Positions 45,999 through 59,048 of a stretch of DNA of 64,000 nucleotides are shown here, in pieces. Below the pieces are notes generated by a model. The model had not been told where the DNA came from, made no database searches, and saw nothing but the letters and a program-made list of their open reading frames with translations. Each line of letters starts with the position of its first letter. The stretch's first letter is position 1. The DNA comes from Podospora pseudoanserina (lineage: Eukaryota > Ascomycota > Sordariomycetes > Sordariales > Podosporaceae): positions 3,301,001 through 3,365,000 of the forward strand of contig NC_085922.1 of assembly GCF_035222485.1 (NCBI RefSeq), given 5' to 3'. Both the position numbers and the translations under genes were made by a program.

Positions 45999-48900
45999 AT
46001 GTTCGCGTCTCATGTAAGTGACTGGTGTTCTCATGGGTACACAGCGTTGACTGACATATACCAGGCTCAAACCTGGCAAGCATCCTCAACATGGAGTACC
46101 GAAGACAGAGATCGCCTGGGTGTGCCCAATCTCCCCGGACCGGGAGACAAGGACCGATTACCGTCGCCAAGTAGATTTCGGGGCAGATTGCAAAGCTTGA
46201 GAAGAGCATCATCTCCAGGAGCGCGGTCCAACACACCGTCTCCAGAGAATTCGAAAGGGGCACTGGGGCTGACATTACTGCATGACCCATCGGAGCCGCG
46301 GGTTGATTTCGTATTTGTGAGCAGCTCCTAACTCTTATCTACAGCCCTTACTAATATATACTACAGGTCCACGGACTGAACGGTGGCTCAAAGAGATCAT
46401 GGAGCGCCTCATCAGACCCGACAACATTCTGGCCCAAAGAGTGGTTGCCATCAGAGGCGGGCTTCAAGCACGTTCGCATCCACAGTTTCGGATATGACTC
46501 GGACTGGTCAAAATCACAGCAAAGCTCCCTGACCATCCACGATTTCGGACAAGCTTTATTGGCAGATTTGTACAACGCGCCACATCTTAAGAAGAATGGA
46601 AATGTAAGTCGCTTCTACCTAGACTTTTGACATCGAAACCTGGAGCTGACATAGACACAGACGCCTATCGTCCTGGTTGCTCATAGTATGGGTGGTCTTG
46701 TTGTTAAGAAGGCATATCTCCTAGCTAGAAGAGACCCGATTTACGCCGAAATTGCCGGTAGGATTCACAGTCTTTATTTCTTGGGAACTCCCCACAGAGG
46801 CGCTGATTCCAGTTCCTTTGTCTCAACATTTATTGCAATGTCGCTCGGCTCTGGATCCAAGGCCTTTGTCAAGGAGCTCATCCCAGGATCAGGGACATTA
46901 CAGGTGAGCTTGAAGTCCGCTAGTATTCTCGGCATGCCGATGCTGACAACCCAGGCTATCAATGACGAATTTAGACATGTGTGTAGCGATGTTGGACTGT
47001 GGTCATTCTTCGAAGGTATTCCTACCGCTGCAGGGCCAACCAATGTTGTGGTGGTAGAAAAAGAGTCTGCTGTGATGGGTATGTTGCTCTGCTGCCAAAC
47101 AAATGACCTGGCAACTAACACCTGCTAGGGCTACCCGGGGAGCACACTCAGTATCTACAAGCCGACCATCGTCGTCTGGTCAAGTTTGACTCGACCGAGG
47201 ACCCGAATTACAACATTCTCCTTCGTTGCTTCAACACAACAATCGAAGAGATTGAAAAGGAGTGTAAGTACATACTCTTGTAGTTTGAATTATGATAGCA
47301 GCTGACAAAAGCAGATATCTCCGACAAGTTTGACAACCACAGGACTCAGATCAAACAAATAGCCAGCACATTTGACATTGCAGAACGTCCAGATGGCGAC
47401 TTTATGCGGGTCTACGACAGACTGCACCAAGGATCCTGCGAATGGTTAACCTCCCACCCATCATTCCTTGAATGGCTGGAGTGCGACCTCATGGACGCCA
47501 ATCCTACCGTCAAAGCCATCACAGCCGGTCCCACCAAAGTCACTCCTCGATTCTTGTGGCTCAATGGCCCACCGGGATCTGGAAAATCTGTGGCTTCTAC
47601 ACATGTTATCAAATACCTCGAATCCTTCAACCTCGACTGTGCCTACTTCTTCTTCAAGAACAACGAAAAGCCCAGTCTGACCCAGCTCCTCCTATCACTG
47701 GCTCTTCAGATGGCCGAGTCCAACTTCCAGGTCCGACACACATTCCTGTCCATGATAGAGGAGGGAGAAGTGGTTGATTGTCACAGCGATCATGTTATGG
47801 TGTGGAACAACATTTTCCTTGGGCGGATCTTCAAAATGGCATTTTCTCAACCACAGTACTGGGTGATTGATGCTTTGGACGAGTGTCAATCACGACTGCT
47901 GGCGACCTTGGTCGCGATGCTTGCGAGAATCGAGCCGACAGTCCCACTGAGAATCCTCATTACCAGCCGGCCCAACGGTCATGTGGAAAGGTTGCTGAAT
48001 CAGGAGCGAGTGCTGAGAAGCGAGATACACACTGGCCAAGCAGCGTCATTGAGAGATATCGAGGCCTTCGTAAGGGCGAGGCTTTCGCCCACCATCATCG
48101 AAGACTTCCATGAACAAGATCAAGATGAGAGCGACCTGGTAGCGGAGATCATCGAAAAGTCAAATGGGATATTTCTATGGGCTTCCCTTATTATGACGCG
48201 TCTAGATGACGCTCACAGCATCGAAGCGATGAGAAATACCCTGGACCAAGTCCCAAAGGAGATGAGTGGAATGTACAACGACATTCTGAAGAACATTATT
48301 GAGTCTCCAAATGCGGAGCTGGCACAGTGCATTCTCACCTGGGTGGTTTGTGCTCGCAAGCCCCTGACAACCGATGAACTGAGAGAAGCAGTCAGGCTGG
48401 ATATTAACCAGACGCTTAGGACGTCGGACAGATTTGCCCAGATATGTGGCAACATGATTACTGTCGACAACAACTACGTCCAAGTCATGCATCAGACAGT
48501 CAAGGAGTTTCTTACTGGCGAGCAATCGGACTACTACATACCTCGTGCCGGGTCTCACGCTCGTATAGCAGAACTTTGCCTTACCCACCTCAACGGGCGC
48601 AATTTCAACCCACCTCGGACTCGCCGTGTGCCTTCGTTCAAAAACAACAGCGCTGGCGCCAACGACACGGCCTTCGACGAGTATGCATGTGCCAACTTCA
48701 GTTACCACCTCGCACATTGCTCGCCTTCGGACGAGACACTGGAGTTGCTGCCACTTCTCGGATCCTTTTTCTCGTCCAACATCTTGACGTGGATTGAGCG
48801 CATTGCGAAAACGGGCCGTTTGGCACTCATCATGCGAACGATACAGAACCTGAAGGCGTACCTCAAGAAGCAGGTAGCCACCTGCTCGCCCATCGACTCT

Positions 48901-51357
48901 GATTACCAACTTGTTTCACGATTTGTCGAAGATCTACTGAGGCTGTCAGCCATCTACGGCCCGAATCTCGTCAACACTCCTTCATGCATCTATTCTCTCG
49001 TCCCATTGCTTTGTCCAACTTCCAGCATCATTCACTGGAAATTTGCTAGAACGCAGTTCAGGCAGAAGGTCATATGCAATTTCAATACCGACTGGGACGA
49101 GCGGCTGAGCTCTCTTTCGTTTGCCACTAGAGTCATGTCCATTGCTTGCGGTGATCAATTCTTTGCCGTCGGCCTTGGAGACGGAGTGGTCAAGGTGTAT
49201 CGTCAAAGTACTTTCGAGCTTCTCAACACTTTCAGACATGGTGAGCCTGTCCGCAAACTGGCAAACGGCCACTTGACGGGTATCCTGGTTACTGCTGGCC
49301 TCAAGACGGTAAAGGTTTGGGGTCCGAGACAGACTCTGCTCTGGAGTGTCAACATGCCCGAGCAACCACTCAGTATTGAGTTCAGCCCAGACGACTCCAA
49401 GATTTATGTGCCACTGAGAAGTGGAGAGGTCTATGTATACAGGTCCAAGGGCGGCGCTCGTCTAGACTGCCTAGCACTAACCAACGAAGACGGCTCTAGC
49501 TCTTCCTCCTCGGATTCGGAGTCTGATGGCGAAGGTGGAGAAAGGTACAAACCTAACAACCAGAAGAAGACTAATCCCATGTTGGTCAAGATATGCCCAT
49601 CGCTGGGAATCGCTGCTGTCGCCTACCGCAGCTCACACCTTCAAGTGTCTTATTACGACAACGAAGACGGGATGGAAGCATTTGAGAAGGAGGGGTATGA
49701 AGATGGTCAAGGCCTACCGTCCCAGGTGTTGGATGTTGCATTCAATCCGAATGTTGAGCAGAGCTTGATGGCAGTTGCATACCAGGACGGAGATCTAGTC
49801 ACCTTTGATCCATGGACGCTTCAGCAAAAAAGCACGCACCATCTCAATGCCCACACACTGGCGGCTTCTCCCGACGGGCAAACCTTGGCTGCTGGAGATA
49901 GCGAGTGTGTTATCACTCTCTTCGCATTCGACGGGTTGAGGCAGTTGTGTCGAATCGAATCGATGGACGAAAGAATCATGGGTATTGTCTTCGCTTCCAA
50001 TAGCCTTAGGTTCTTTGACTTGAGGGGAAATACCTGCAACGTTTGGGAGCCCTCAGTTCTCATCAAGAAGAACCTAACGGATGACGGCTCGAGTGATGTC
50101 ACCGACGACTACTTCACCTCGACCTCTTCCAACTTAGTCTGCACGCGAACGTTTGAGGGGAGCAACGAGATAACTGTGATGGCTCAGGCTGGAGATTCAA
50201 ATTTTGTCTTTTGTGGCCGTGAAGAGGGCGCTATTACACTGCACGATATTACCACTGGAAAGGTATGCGCGGAGTTTCAATTCCACGCACGCATGGTTGA
50301 AATCCGGCATCTCGAGTGGCATGCGCAGTCGAAAGTTTTGTTCAGTGTTGATGCTTCGCGAAGATGCATTGCAACAAGGATTACTCTTCCGAGGTTATCA
50401 TCTTCTTCAAAGTCAACAAGTCCAGTGGAGAAGCTCAAACAAGAACTTGGGCAGCAAAGCTCGCAGTTCGAGCATATCCTTGACTTTCGAGCGTCGGATC
50501 ATGTCTTGCAGGCTCTCATCAGTCCCGATGGGACGTCATTCCTGGTATCGACCCAGTCAGGAGAGGAGATGCACACCATTTCCACCGTTGAAGGCGAGCC
50601 AAAACAAGAGCCCACCGTTATTCAAACAACAAACTCCATGGGCCCTGCCCGATGGCTCGCCCATCCCACCGACTCTGACCGACTGCTGCTGTTTGACCAC
50701 GACATGCTCCACGTATTCCTCTGGAAGACGCTTGAACGGCAGAGTCCGCCAAATGGCATAATTATCCACCCCCCCCCCGAACTATCTCACAGCCATGACT
50801 TTATCCTCTCCGACGATTGGCTCTCACGACCAGGTCTTTCCACAATCTACCAAACAATTGACATGCCAACCACCTCTTCGAAACTCTCCTCGGTCCCAGA
50901 GATAGGCTTTCTGACCCTTGACCTCTCCAAGATATCTCCCGTCAGCCCAGCCCCCAGTGTTGAGGTGTCCCTCGTCACCCGCAAACTCCTCTCCCCGATC
51001 AAATCAATACTCGGCTTGCATAAATCCACTCTGTACTTCATCTCAGGTCGCGGCTGGGTCTGCTCGATCTCTCTCAAGAACTTGCCATCTTCCAAATCAT
51101 ACACAAGACACTTCTTCATCCCGTCTGTCTGGCAAACGGCAGATGGACAGGGCCCAATGGCAAAGGTTGTGAGCAAAGGGTCGTCGGTTGCGATGGTGTA
51201 CAGGGATGAGGTTGTGGTGCTGAGTGGGTTCTTGGAATTTGAGCACAAGACTGTTTTCGGGGTTTGTGATGATATCACTGAGTTGGGAGGTAGTGACGAG
51301 GAAGGAGAGGCAGCAGGAAGGGACGGTGTGCCGGTTATTACTAGGACTATGAGCTGA
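45999..51357 (+). CDS. Esterase-NACHT-WD40 (NLR-like) protein, 1682 aa
   Basis: Predicted intracellular NLR-like receptor of the fungal STAND class. Exons are 45999-46013, 46065-46316, 46367-46603, 46661-46903, 46955-47078, 47129-47263 and 47315-51357, all with GT-AG borders and matching phases. The N-terminal effector-type domain is a DUF676/lipase-like alpha/beta-hydrolase: VHG at 90-92, nucleophile AHSMGG with Ser177, and GTPHRG at 210-215, with a probable His in the LQADHRRLVKF block. The NACHT NTPase follows, with Walker A GPPGSGKS (420-427), Walker B VIDALDE (519-525) and LITSRPN. The C-terminal half holds degenerate WD40-like repeats from about residue 938 (for example FFAVGLGDGVVKVY). 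In such proteins the repeats sense, NACHT oligomerises and the N-terminal domain acts. Codons and motifs look intact, so the gene appears functional. The ligand is unknown. Confidence 0.9.
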
Positions 51358-51785
51358 TAATTTGTGCATGGGAAGATGGGATAGAATGTGCAGGGATGGA
51401 ATAATGCAGGAATGGTATGGGTGAGGGGATAAGTGCAGGGTTGTCGTGGGTGAAACATGACTCGGGTATATGTGGGGCTTATTTTCTTTGTAATGGGGTA
51501 ATTAACTTTGCTGACTTGGATTATCAAAGTCAGGGCTATTCAAATAAGACTGTAGATAAGATTTCAGGTGAGAAGGCAGATGATAATATCAGCAAGATAT
51601 ACGTAAGATTTTAGGCCCTTGGGTGGATACGAAACTGACCCTGACCATAGATGTCTCAAGAGTAAGCTGCGGGGTTAGGCATCTACCAAAGTGTTTCTTC
51701 GGGTACCTCTTTCCTGCCCATTTTACTTTAAAAGCTAAGATCTTCCATGATTGAAGTCTCCACCATTGCACTACCCTAGACAGCC
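51358..51785. other. Spacer between the NACHT gene and the HET gene
   Basis: A 428-bp spacer between two co-oriented genes. It must hold the 3' end of the NACHT gene and the promoter of the HET gene. No coding sequence or repeat was seen. Confidence 0.6.
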
Positions 51786-53870
51786 ATGTCTTTACCATCG
51801 TCAGACTTTCGCAACATCCGTCACTGGATCCACAATTGCGACCGCCTGCACACCGATTGCCCACCGACGCCGAATCAGCATCGCAAACCTCACGAAATCC
51901 CGTCATGGGTTCTTGACCTACGGAATGGTTGTATCGTGCCTGGCAGCACAGCCTCCCGCTACGTGGCTCTCAGCTACGTCTGGTCGACGATTGAGAGTGA
52001 GAAGCTCACCCTCGAGCTGTGGACCGGCAACCTACGTCAGTTCCAAAAGAGCGGCTTCCTTGATGGCATGAAGCAGGGCTTCCTCCCCGAAGTTATCAGC
52101 GACGCCATCGATCTTGTCAAGCAGCTAGGGGAAAGATACCTGTGGGTTGATCGTCTGTGTATCGTGCAAGATGGGAGGATGAAACGAAGCGAGATCGAGA
52201 ACATGGACAACATCTACTCCGGAGCTTACTTCACCATCATCGCTGCTGCTTCGCCAGGCTTGTATGTCAATCTCGACCGGCGGCACCGTTCACCCATGGG
52301 GGTTTCCCTCTTCCACAGCTATCTCTACGAAAAGCTCCTAAAGTCCAAATGGGCTACGCGAGGGTGGACATTCCAGGAACAGGTTCTTTCGCGACGCTCC
52401 ATCATCTTCGTGAACGGGGATGTATTTTGGGACTGTCGGAACTCTTTATGGAGCTATGAGAGCTCTGGCCCTCGGAAGGAAGCAGGCGAGGGATATGACG
52501 CATACTCTCAGAAACAGATTGATAACCATGAGATGGCGGTTACGGTGCCATCGACCGCCTTCGCCGACTTTAGACTTTACAGAGAGCTTGTCTGCCTCTA
52601 CAGCGGCCGTGACCTGACATATGCGCAGGATGTCCTGTCAGCCTTTATGGGAATCATCAACGAACTCTCACACACCTTTCCTGGTGGGTTCGTCGGTGGT
52701 CTACCTGTTCTGTTTCTGGATGCCGCGCTACTGTGGCAGCCATTCAGCAGGGGCAAACGAAGAGTATGGACGCAAGGGAGATCCGAGGATGCGGACATGC
52801 CCAAAACCAACCTCCCATCTTGGTCATGGTGCGGCTGGCACGCTGTTGTCGATCCGGAGAGCTTGCATGTGCGCTCTCTGGAGTGGCTACGTCCACAAAT
52901 GCGGACTAAACCAGTTGTGACGTGGTCAGTTTTGTCGGAGGACCTGCGCCTCGAAAGGAAACTGCCCGAGTCAAGGATTCTGGAAGACTATTGCAGACGC
53001 TTCCTGGACTGGGGCGACTGGGATACCCCTCCGGGTTGGTCACGCCACGACATCAGGTACCCTCCTCCCAGGAATAGCACGTGGACATACTGTGACACGC
53101 GCTCGCCCAAGCTCGACCCTAAGCTATTCTACACGTTCACCCACATTTCAGATCCTAGCAAGCTGTTCTGTCATCCCATCCCGATGGTGAACCCAGGAAG
53201 GAAGCCCACGGCCCACCCCCAAAACTGGCCGTACCTCCACTGTGAAGCAACGACGGGATGTTTCAAGATCCAGTCAATTCTCAGCCGAAAGTCGTCAGAC
53301 CAAGTGAAGCGCGAGGAGTCCCGTATATCTTTGCTCCACGTGCCATTCACGTCCCTCGACAAGTTCCACGGCGGACCGAAAGGAGAAGAATTATGTCGAG
53401 TCGTCTCCCTTGCTGATGCCGACGGCCAGCCTGCCGGGCTGTTACGAATCATGGACGACGACACCGAGATCAGACCCGGCCAGGAGATAGAGCTGATGGC
53501 CATATCGTTGGGATCCATGGGGTGGGATGAGACATTTTCGTCGTATGAAGAACGCGTCGACCTGTTGAAGTCGGCCGATTACCCACGCATGGAGCACAGT
53601 TTTGTGCGAGACCCGCCTTCGGATGATGAGGATGGTACAGGTTCCGAGACGGCGCCGTTGACGTTTAGGCCTAGGCGTGCGGCGGCGGTAGAGACAGCTC
53701 ACTCGCGAGCAGCACCGCCGTGGGGGCGTAAGGGGGAGGATTACCGGTTTTATAATGTTTTGTGGATTGAGCGGAGGGGTGGTATCGCATATCGGAAGGC
53801 TGCTGGGAGGGTGGCGAGGGAGGTTTGGGAGAGGAATTGTGGGGAGAAATTGAGTGTTATTCTTGGGTAA
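51786..53870 (+). CDS. HET-domain protein, 694 aa
   Basis: A stand-alone heterokaryon-incompatibility-domain protein encoded by one exon. HET blocks in order are YVALSYVWS (from residue 59; the usual Gly after Trp is Ser here), RYLWVDRLCIVQD (about 117-129) and SKWATRGWTFQEQVLSRR (about 187-204). The remainder (about 480 residues) has no recognised domain and ends in WERNCGEKLSVILG. The gene sits 428 bp downstream of the esterase-NACHT-WD gene on the same strand, which suggests a functional pair, although co-regulation is not shown. It is clearly a different subfamily from the HET gene at 17807-20036. No break is seen. Confidence 0.9.
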   Translation: MSLPSSDFRNIRHWIHNCDRLHTDCPPTPNQHRKPHEIPSWVLDLRNGCIVPGSTASRYVALSYVWSTIESEKLTLELWTGNLRQFQKSGFLDGMKQGFLPEVISDAIDLVKQLGERYLWVDRLCIVQDGRMKRSEIENMDNIYSGAYFTIIAAASPGLYVNLDRRHRSPMGVSLFHSYLYEKLLKSKWATRGWTFQEQVLSRRSIIFVNGDVFWDCRNSLWSYESSGPRKEAGEGYDAYSQKQIDNHEMAVTVPSTAFADFRLYRELVCLYSGRDLTYAQDVLSAFMGIINELSHTFPGGFVGGLPVLFLDAALLWQPFSRGKRRVWTQGRSEDADMPKTNLPSWSWCGWHAVVDPESLHVRSLEWLRPQMRTKPVVTWSVLSEDLRLERKLPESRILEDYCRRFLDWGDWDTPPGWSRHDIRYPPPRNSTWTYCDTRSPKLDPKLFYTFTHISDPSKLFCHPIPMVNPGRKPTAHPQNWPYLHCEATTGCFKIQSILSRKSSDQVKREESRISLLHVPFTSLDKFHGGPKGEELCRVVSLADADGQPAGLLRIMDDDTEIRPGQEIELMAISLGSMGWDETFSSYEERVDLLKSADYPRMEHSFVRDPPSDDEDGTGSETAPLTFRPRRAAAVETAHSRAAPPWGRKGEDYRFYNVLWIERRGGIAYRKAAGRVAREVWERNCGEKLSVILG

Positions 53871-56800
53871 CAGACGGGATTTATTCAGACTATTGGAAAA
53901 GAACAAGATGACGATAAAGTGAAAGGAAGGTGGCTGAACAGATGAGAAAGAGGGGATACCCGTCGAAGAAAGAACATGGCGATTTCCTTCAAGGAATCGA
54001 CCATATTTTTCTCGGTATTGACACTGATTCCGCCGCCGCCTTGCGTATTCACCAAACCCACAATAAAAACTGGGTTGTCAATAAGACTCAAGTTTTGTTA
54101 GATGTGAATCTTACCTAAGTGGGGATATCTGCCAATGCTATACCCAAGAATGATGTGCTTGCAGCACAAACAATCAACGAGAAAGCTGTTTTTACCTTTG
54201 TCTTGCGCCCAGCTACAAGTATGGGACGGAAGATGTCTGTAAGGTTCCTTCAAAGGCAGCACCCGGTATTCTTTGCTGTGCAGAGTCTTTAAAGCATCGA
54301 CTTGGGGCCAATTTTGGCTACTTCAAAATGAGAGGTTCGGTGGAGGGTTGCTGTAGGGGGTTGGTTAGTTTGTGGGACTTGATGTGGGGGGTTAAGGTGG
54401 GAGAGGTTGAGAACTTGGGGGTCGAGGTGGGGGTTGGAGGTTGGAGGTTATGTGAACAGTGGGGGTTGAGATGAGATTTTGCTGGGGGTTAAAGCGGCCG
54501 AGTGAGAAGTTGATCATGTAAGCAATTAAGAGCCGGAACCTGAATGGAAGAGGCGTAGAGCGAGGGTGGACTGAGAGGAGAAGGTGGGGTGAGTTGCATG
54601 AATGAGGAGTGAACCGAAGAGAAGCATCATGAGCTGAGATATTGATTTCTCATGGTCACGCAGAAATTCTCTGGATCAGTTGTGGGACGACGGTGCCCAC
54701 TGTCATGCATGGTACCTGAGCTGTCCCCGTTCCAACGTTATAGTTGCCTAGATCGTTGTTAGGTACCTAGTCATGATGCTGAGGAATAAAGATGTTAGAT
54801 AAGGCAACTAGACGAGAACCCATTAATCCTAGCGCCGGCAGCCAACTCTAAAATGCGGCCAACCTTATTTTGTAGATTGAACACTGTGCGCAATTGCCAG
54901 TGCGGAGGGTGCGGGGACGGGAGGCCGCTTGTTTTCTCACCCACCTCCAAAATGCCCTCATGCGGCGTTTGCCAGTTTTATGGCTCGAAAATCACCCCAC
55001 CAACCTCACCTTACCTATCTGCATACCTACCCAACTCCCCCATTTGAGTTGTTGCTACATATGACATGATGCTCAACTGAGCAAAAGCCTCTGTTTACGG
55101 TGTGCAGAGAGAGGAAAGGCTCGAGGGTTGGTGCTCACTTGGCTTGGCATGGTGTCGAGACAGCGCCGCCAGGCTACACCAGGCTCGGCGTATCTAGATC
55201 GTTGTTGGTCCTGGGCGGAACTCCTCTCAGCGAATTTGTCCGGGAGCACAAGCGTCATTGGACCAGACAACCTCCTAACTACATTGTCGGCCCATTCTCG
55301 GCAGAGGCATTGAAGGTATGTAGCCTCGCAGCGATCAAGGAGAAAACTGCTGAAACACGTCAGCAATGACAGATATGTCGGAGCTGTTTTCCTAGGTCTG
55401 AGACTATGATAAAGTGTGGACTAATGATGGCTGTACAATGTCTTGGCCATCCGTTTTCTAATCCCGAAGCCCGGGGTAACCTAAGATTCGGGATCTCAGT
55501 GCTAACACAGTTTAAACTATTTCGGAGTTTGGGGACAAAACAAGACAATGGTCCGATAGGGCTGCCGGGTGAGCGGGTTGTAGCAGATTCTTGTGTGCGT
55601 GCGCGTCAGATCCTGGGTGACAGCTGACAGGGTTGTAAAGCCAAGGCAGACTAGGGCAAGAAAAGCCGGCCGGGAGCTCGGGGTGAATAAGCCATTACTT
55701 GGAAAAACCAGGACTGGGTTCTCTGAATGAAGCCTGGGCAACCTTGGGTTCGACTCGGTCCGGTTTCCTGCAGCTTCGGCATTTCTAAACCATCCATGTA
55801 GTGTATTACACGCCCGGTGACAAGAATGCCCTGTCGAATGGTACGTCTTCCGGAAAAAAGATGGCTGCATGTCCAGCGAGAGACAAGGGATTACAAAACA
55901 TGTCTAAACATGACCTCGTCGAACCCATGTTTGTCAGACGTACCACGCGTCACTTGGTACCGACACATGCCGGGTTTCGTAGGGCACAGTCGAACGATCG
56001 GAGCCGATGTAGAAGACACAAGATGGGGCCGAGAAACGGTGACCAGAACTAACGCTAGTGCAATGGGCTACTACCTGCATCAAGAAGCCGAGGTGTTGCA
56101 AGCACTTGACATGGCATCTGATTGGAAAGCCATGATGAATCCAGTGAGACGAATGGCTGTAGCGATGGCATCCGGTTCAACTATTTCTAAACGGGGAAAA
56201 TGAGGACAGAAACACAACATTGTTTCATGCATGACGACGTTTCCGCAAGGCCTTTTGCATATCGCCTGCCTCCAATGAGAGCTGACAATTCGGCTTGCGC
56301 GGGTAACTTCAGGGGCTGGGCAGTTCAAAAAGACGCTGGGCAAGCGGACCTCGGGAGCATAAAACCGATCACACCTCAGTGGTGGTGTCTGTGCTGCAGT
56401 GTCACAAAAGGCCAGTTCCCATTCTGGGGACTTGAAACATCGTGTTTTGCCCTCGTGAGCTCGCGCAAGCCTTTTTTCTGCAAACCTTTTTTCTGCAAGC
56501 CTGGTTGCCTGACAGGTCTCGCCAAGCCAAATCGAGACGGTACTGCATTGGCAGCAGCAGGTACCTCGAGAGCGGGCGCCTGCCAGTTTGCGCCATGTCG
56601 GTTGCCAACAAAAGTAAACCTCACCGGTTACACCGTCAGTATCCTCTGTAAGGCTGGAGGTAGCGGGTGGCGACATCGATTGCGCGCTCCAGTGGTCGAC
56701 TCCTCGGCATCCTACTGTTTCCGAGGGGTCGAAAGAATGTCGTGCGATAACCCTTGGCTTGGCTGCCACCTCATGGTTGGAAAGCAATGTTATGACCTGA

Positions 56801-58748
56801 TATTGCTTTAGACAAAGGTAGCAAGCAGGTAGGGGCCGCGCAAGCTCATTGATGATAGCATCTGTTGACGGGATGGAATTGTCCCGAGCGGTGTCGACGT
56901 CGTCTTTGACGGTAGATGATCTGCGATGAGTGACGGGACAGGGTCCAGGGTCCCTGGTGCTGCCCACCGAACAATCACTGCCGGGGATTTTGGAAGCCGA
57001 GATCTCGGGGTTGGCTGATGCGGGGCGGCGAGGACCGTTGGAAGGCCAGCCTTGCGCGGTCTTGACTCCCGCTTTGGGTCTTGACTCCCGTGTCATCTAT
57101 GGCAACCAGTTGTCAGTTACAATCCTCGTAATCAATGTCTCGCATGCCGTTCTGCATCAGAATCAACACGAGACCATGCAGCTTGTCCGAATGCCTGCAT
57201 ATGCCATCCAGGGGCATTTTTTCTTACATCGTCTGTCATCTGGTTTCACCACCCAACTCACTGCCCAGGTTTTCTTGGCATTGAATCCGGGACCGGGTCT
57301 GGACCACCGAGGCAACCCTTTGTCAGCCTGAACACACAACACACTACAGCATGACATCACTGGGCTGTAGCTTGAAACAAAATTCGTATCGCGGCCGAGA
57401 TGCCATTCGCTGGGTTGGGTAGTAGCCTGGAAGCTGGGTGCAAGATTGGTTCTCATCTTGAAACGACTCCGAGTCTACGGGCACAGGTACCGTTTGTTTC
57501 CTGTGGGCCGGATGACGGGATGCGGATGTGAGCGGAAAAGAAAAGCTGTCGCATGGTTCTGCAAAAAGAAAGAAGCTCGACGTTTGGCTGAATTGGACAG
57601 CCGATGTGGTGTGCAGATGATTGGTGGGCGAATGGGCAGCGGGACGCGTCTGCCACTTCTTTGCTTGGGACACGCCTGCCCAACGTTGACCCAATCTTGT
57701 GCGCTCCCACCCTCATTCGCTCGAGGTACATGAACCAATGGTGCCATTCATGCATTTCTCGCTGATCATCCAAGTCACGGGTGCTGCAGTTGTTGACCTC
57801 AGAATCCCTCCACACAGCTTGGTGAGTTTTGTTCTGTCTCAGAATCAGTCGAGAACGGTGGTGGTGATTACCCAAATGCACCGCAACGGCAAGGCACACT
57901 ACCTGGGATACATGGCCGCACAAATCGTTGAAGAGAGTGCCAAATTGGAGGAAAGATGGCTTTTCTTTCGGCTGTGTGTGTGTGTGGGCCGGCCGTTTCG
58001 TGAGCTAAGATTTTGACAGTGAGGTCAATTGGACGAGAGCTGGCCTTCCTCCCCTTGTCGTGCGGGTTTTGGCACAAGGTACCGATCGACTTCGAGACCA
58101 ATGACTGCAGGAACCTCGAACCAGGCGTCTTTGCTGCGTGATTGGTCGAAAGCATCCACGGAAAATGCAGGCCAAGCCATCCTTCAGACTCGCCAATCCC
58201 CGGATTGAACCTTGAGCATTAGGTGGGTTGGCATCTTGGGTGCTGGGGAAAGGGCCGCGTTGGTCATGGAGGAGAAGGCTCTCACCCAAGTGTCTGATAA
58301 ATAGCCAGGTTGTTCCCAAACTTTTCGCTTGAAGTTTGTTGATCAGGGACTTCATCATCTATTCAGAGATTCATCAATCCGTACTGGCATTAGTTGCTCG
58401 TTCTACGTCCTTCAACACTAGTCCGCTGTTTCTTCACAGCACGTTGGATTCCCAGGTCCTTTGGCTTTCCAAGTCCTCTTCAACAGGCCATCTTCAACAA
58501 AAAGATCTTGGAAGAACTTGGAGTCCCAGTGCAAAGGTTTTCTGCATTCTCGTCATTTTCTTTGTCGAATAGACGCAAAATCTGGATCTGTTCTCATAAG
58601 TAAGTTCAAGTTGCTAATTACACATCACAATCTTTATCTCCGTCTGGCTGCTCACGAGCGGGAGATCTCCACCCAGGGACCTGGTCTCACCCCACCCGTT
58701 TCTTAAATTGACACTGTCCAATCACACAGGCAGTGACGCAACAACATC
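53871..58748. other. Gene-poor region
   Basis: Nearly 4.9 kb without a gene I can support. It contains a G-tract-rich stretch (about 54340-54500) and a palindromic GGTACC element in TTAGGTACCTAG (about 54762). A duplicated CCTTTTTTCTGCAA word lies at about 56472-56500. A 338-codon minus-strand frame (56080-57096) and overlapping plus-strand frames look like chance openings: no motif, no coding-type codon bias. Confidence 0.5.
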
Positions 58749-59048
58749 ATGGTGCAATTCCAGACCCTGGAGCGGCGGCTGTCGACAATCACGAGAACCG
58801 GCGAAGCATCATACGAGCCAGACTACATCATGCACAGGTTCCTCAATCCTCGCCGTGAGGAACCATCATTTCGGCGTGAGATCTCGTGGATCTTGATCTG
58901 GAGGCGATGGAGGCGAGCAGCGTTGGGCGGCCATGCTGTGCCGTTTGGGAGTCCCATGCCGACCGAGAGACTGGTTGCGAGAAGCCGTGCACGGGGAAGG
59001 GCAAGAATGCGCGCCATTTTACAGGACTTGGAGCCCAGGCTACCTTGA
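58749..59048 (+). CDS. Small protein of unknown function, 99 aa
   Basis: An ATG-started frame with coding-type codons (CAA TTC CAG ACC CTG GAG). A plausible 5'-UTR intron precedes it (58600-58729: GTAAGT donor, GCTAAT branch point, CACAG acceptor). The protein begins MVQFQTLERRLSTITRTGE, has a central Trp/Arg-rich segment (SWILIWRRWRRAALGG) that may be amphipathic or membrane-binding, and a basic Arg-rich C-terminal part. There is no signal peptide and no recognised family. Confidence 0.45.
   Translation: MVQFQTLERRLSTITRTGEASYEPDYIMHRFLNPRREEPSFRREISWILIWRRWRRAALGGHAVPFGSPMPTERLVARSRARGRARMRAILQDLEPRLP

Noticed and set aside
56080-57096. 338-codon minus-strand open frame
   Set aside because: No motif, random-looking composition, no codon bias, and long frames on the opposite strand as well. 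Most likely a chance opening in GC-balanced DNA.
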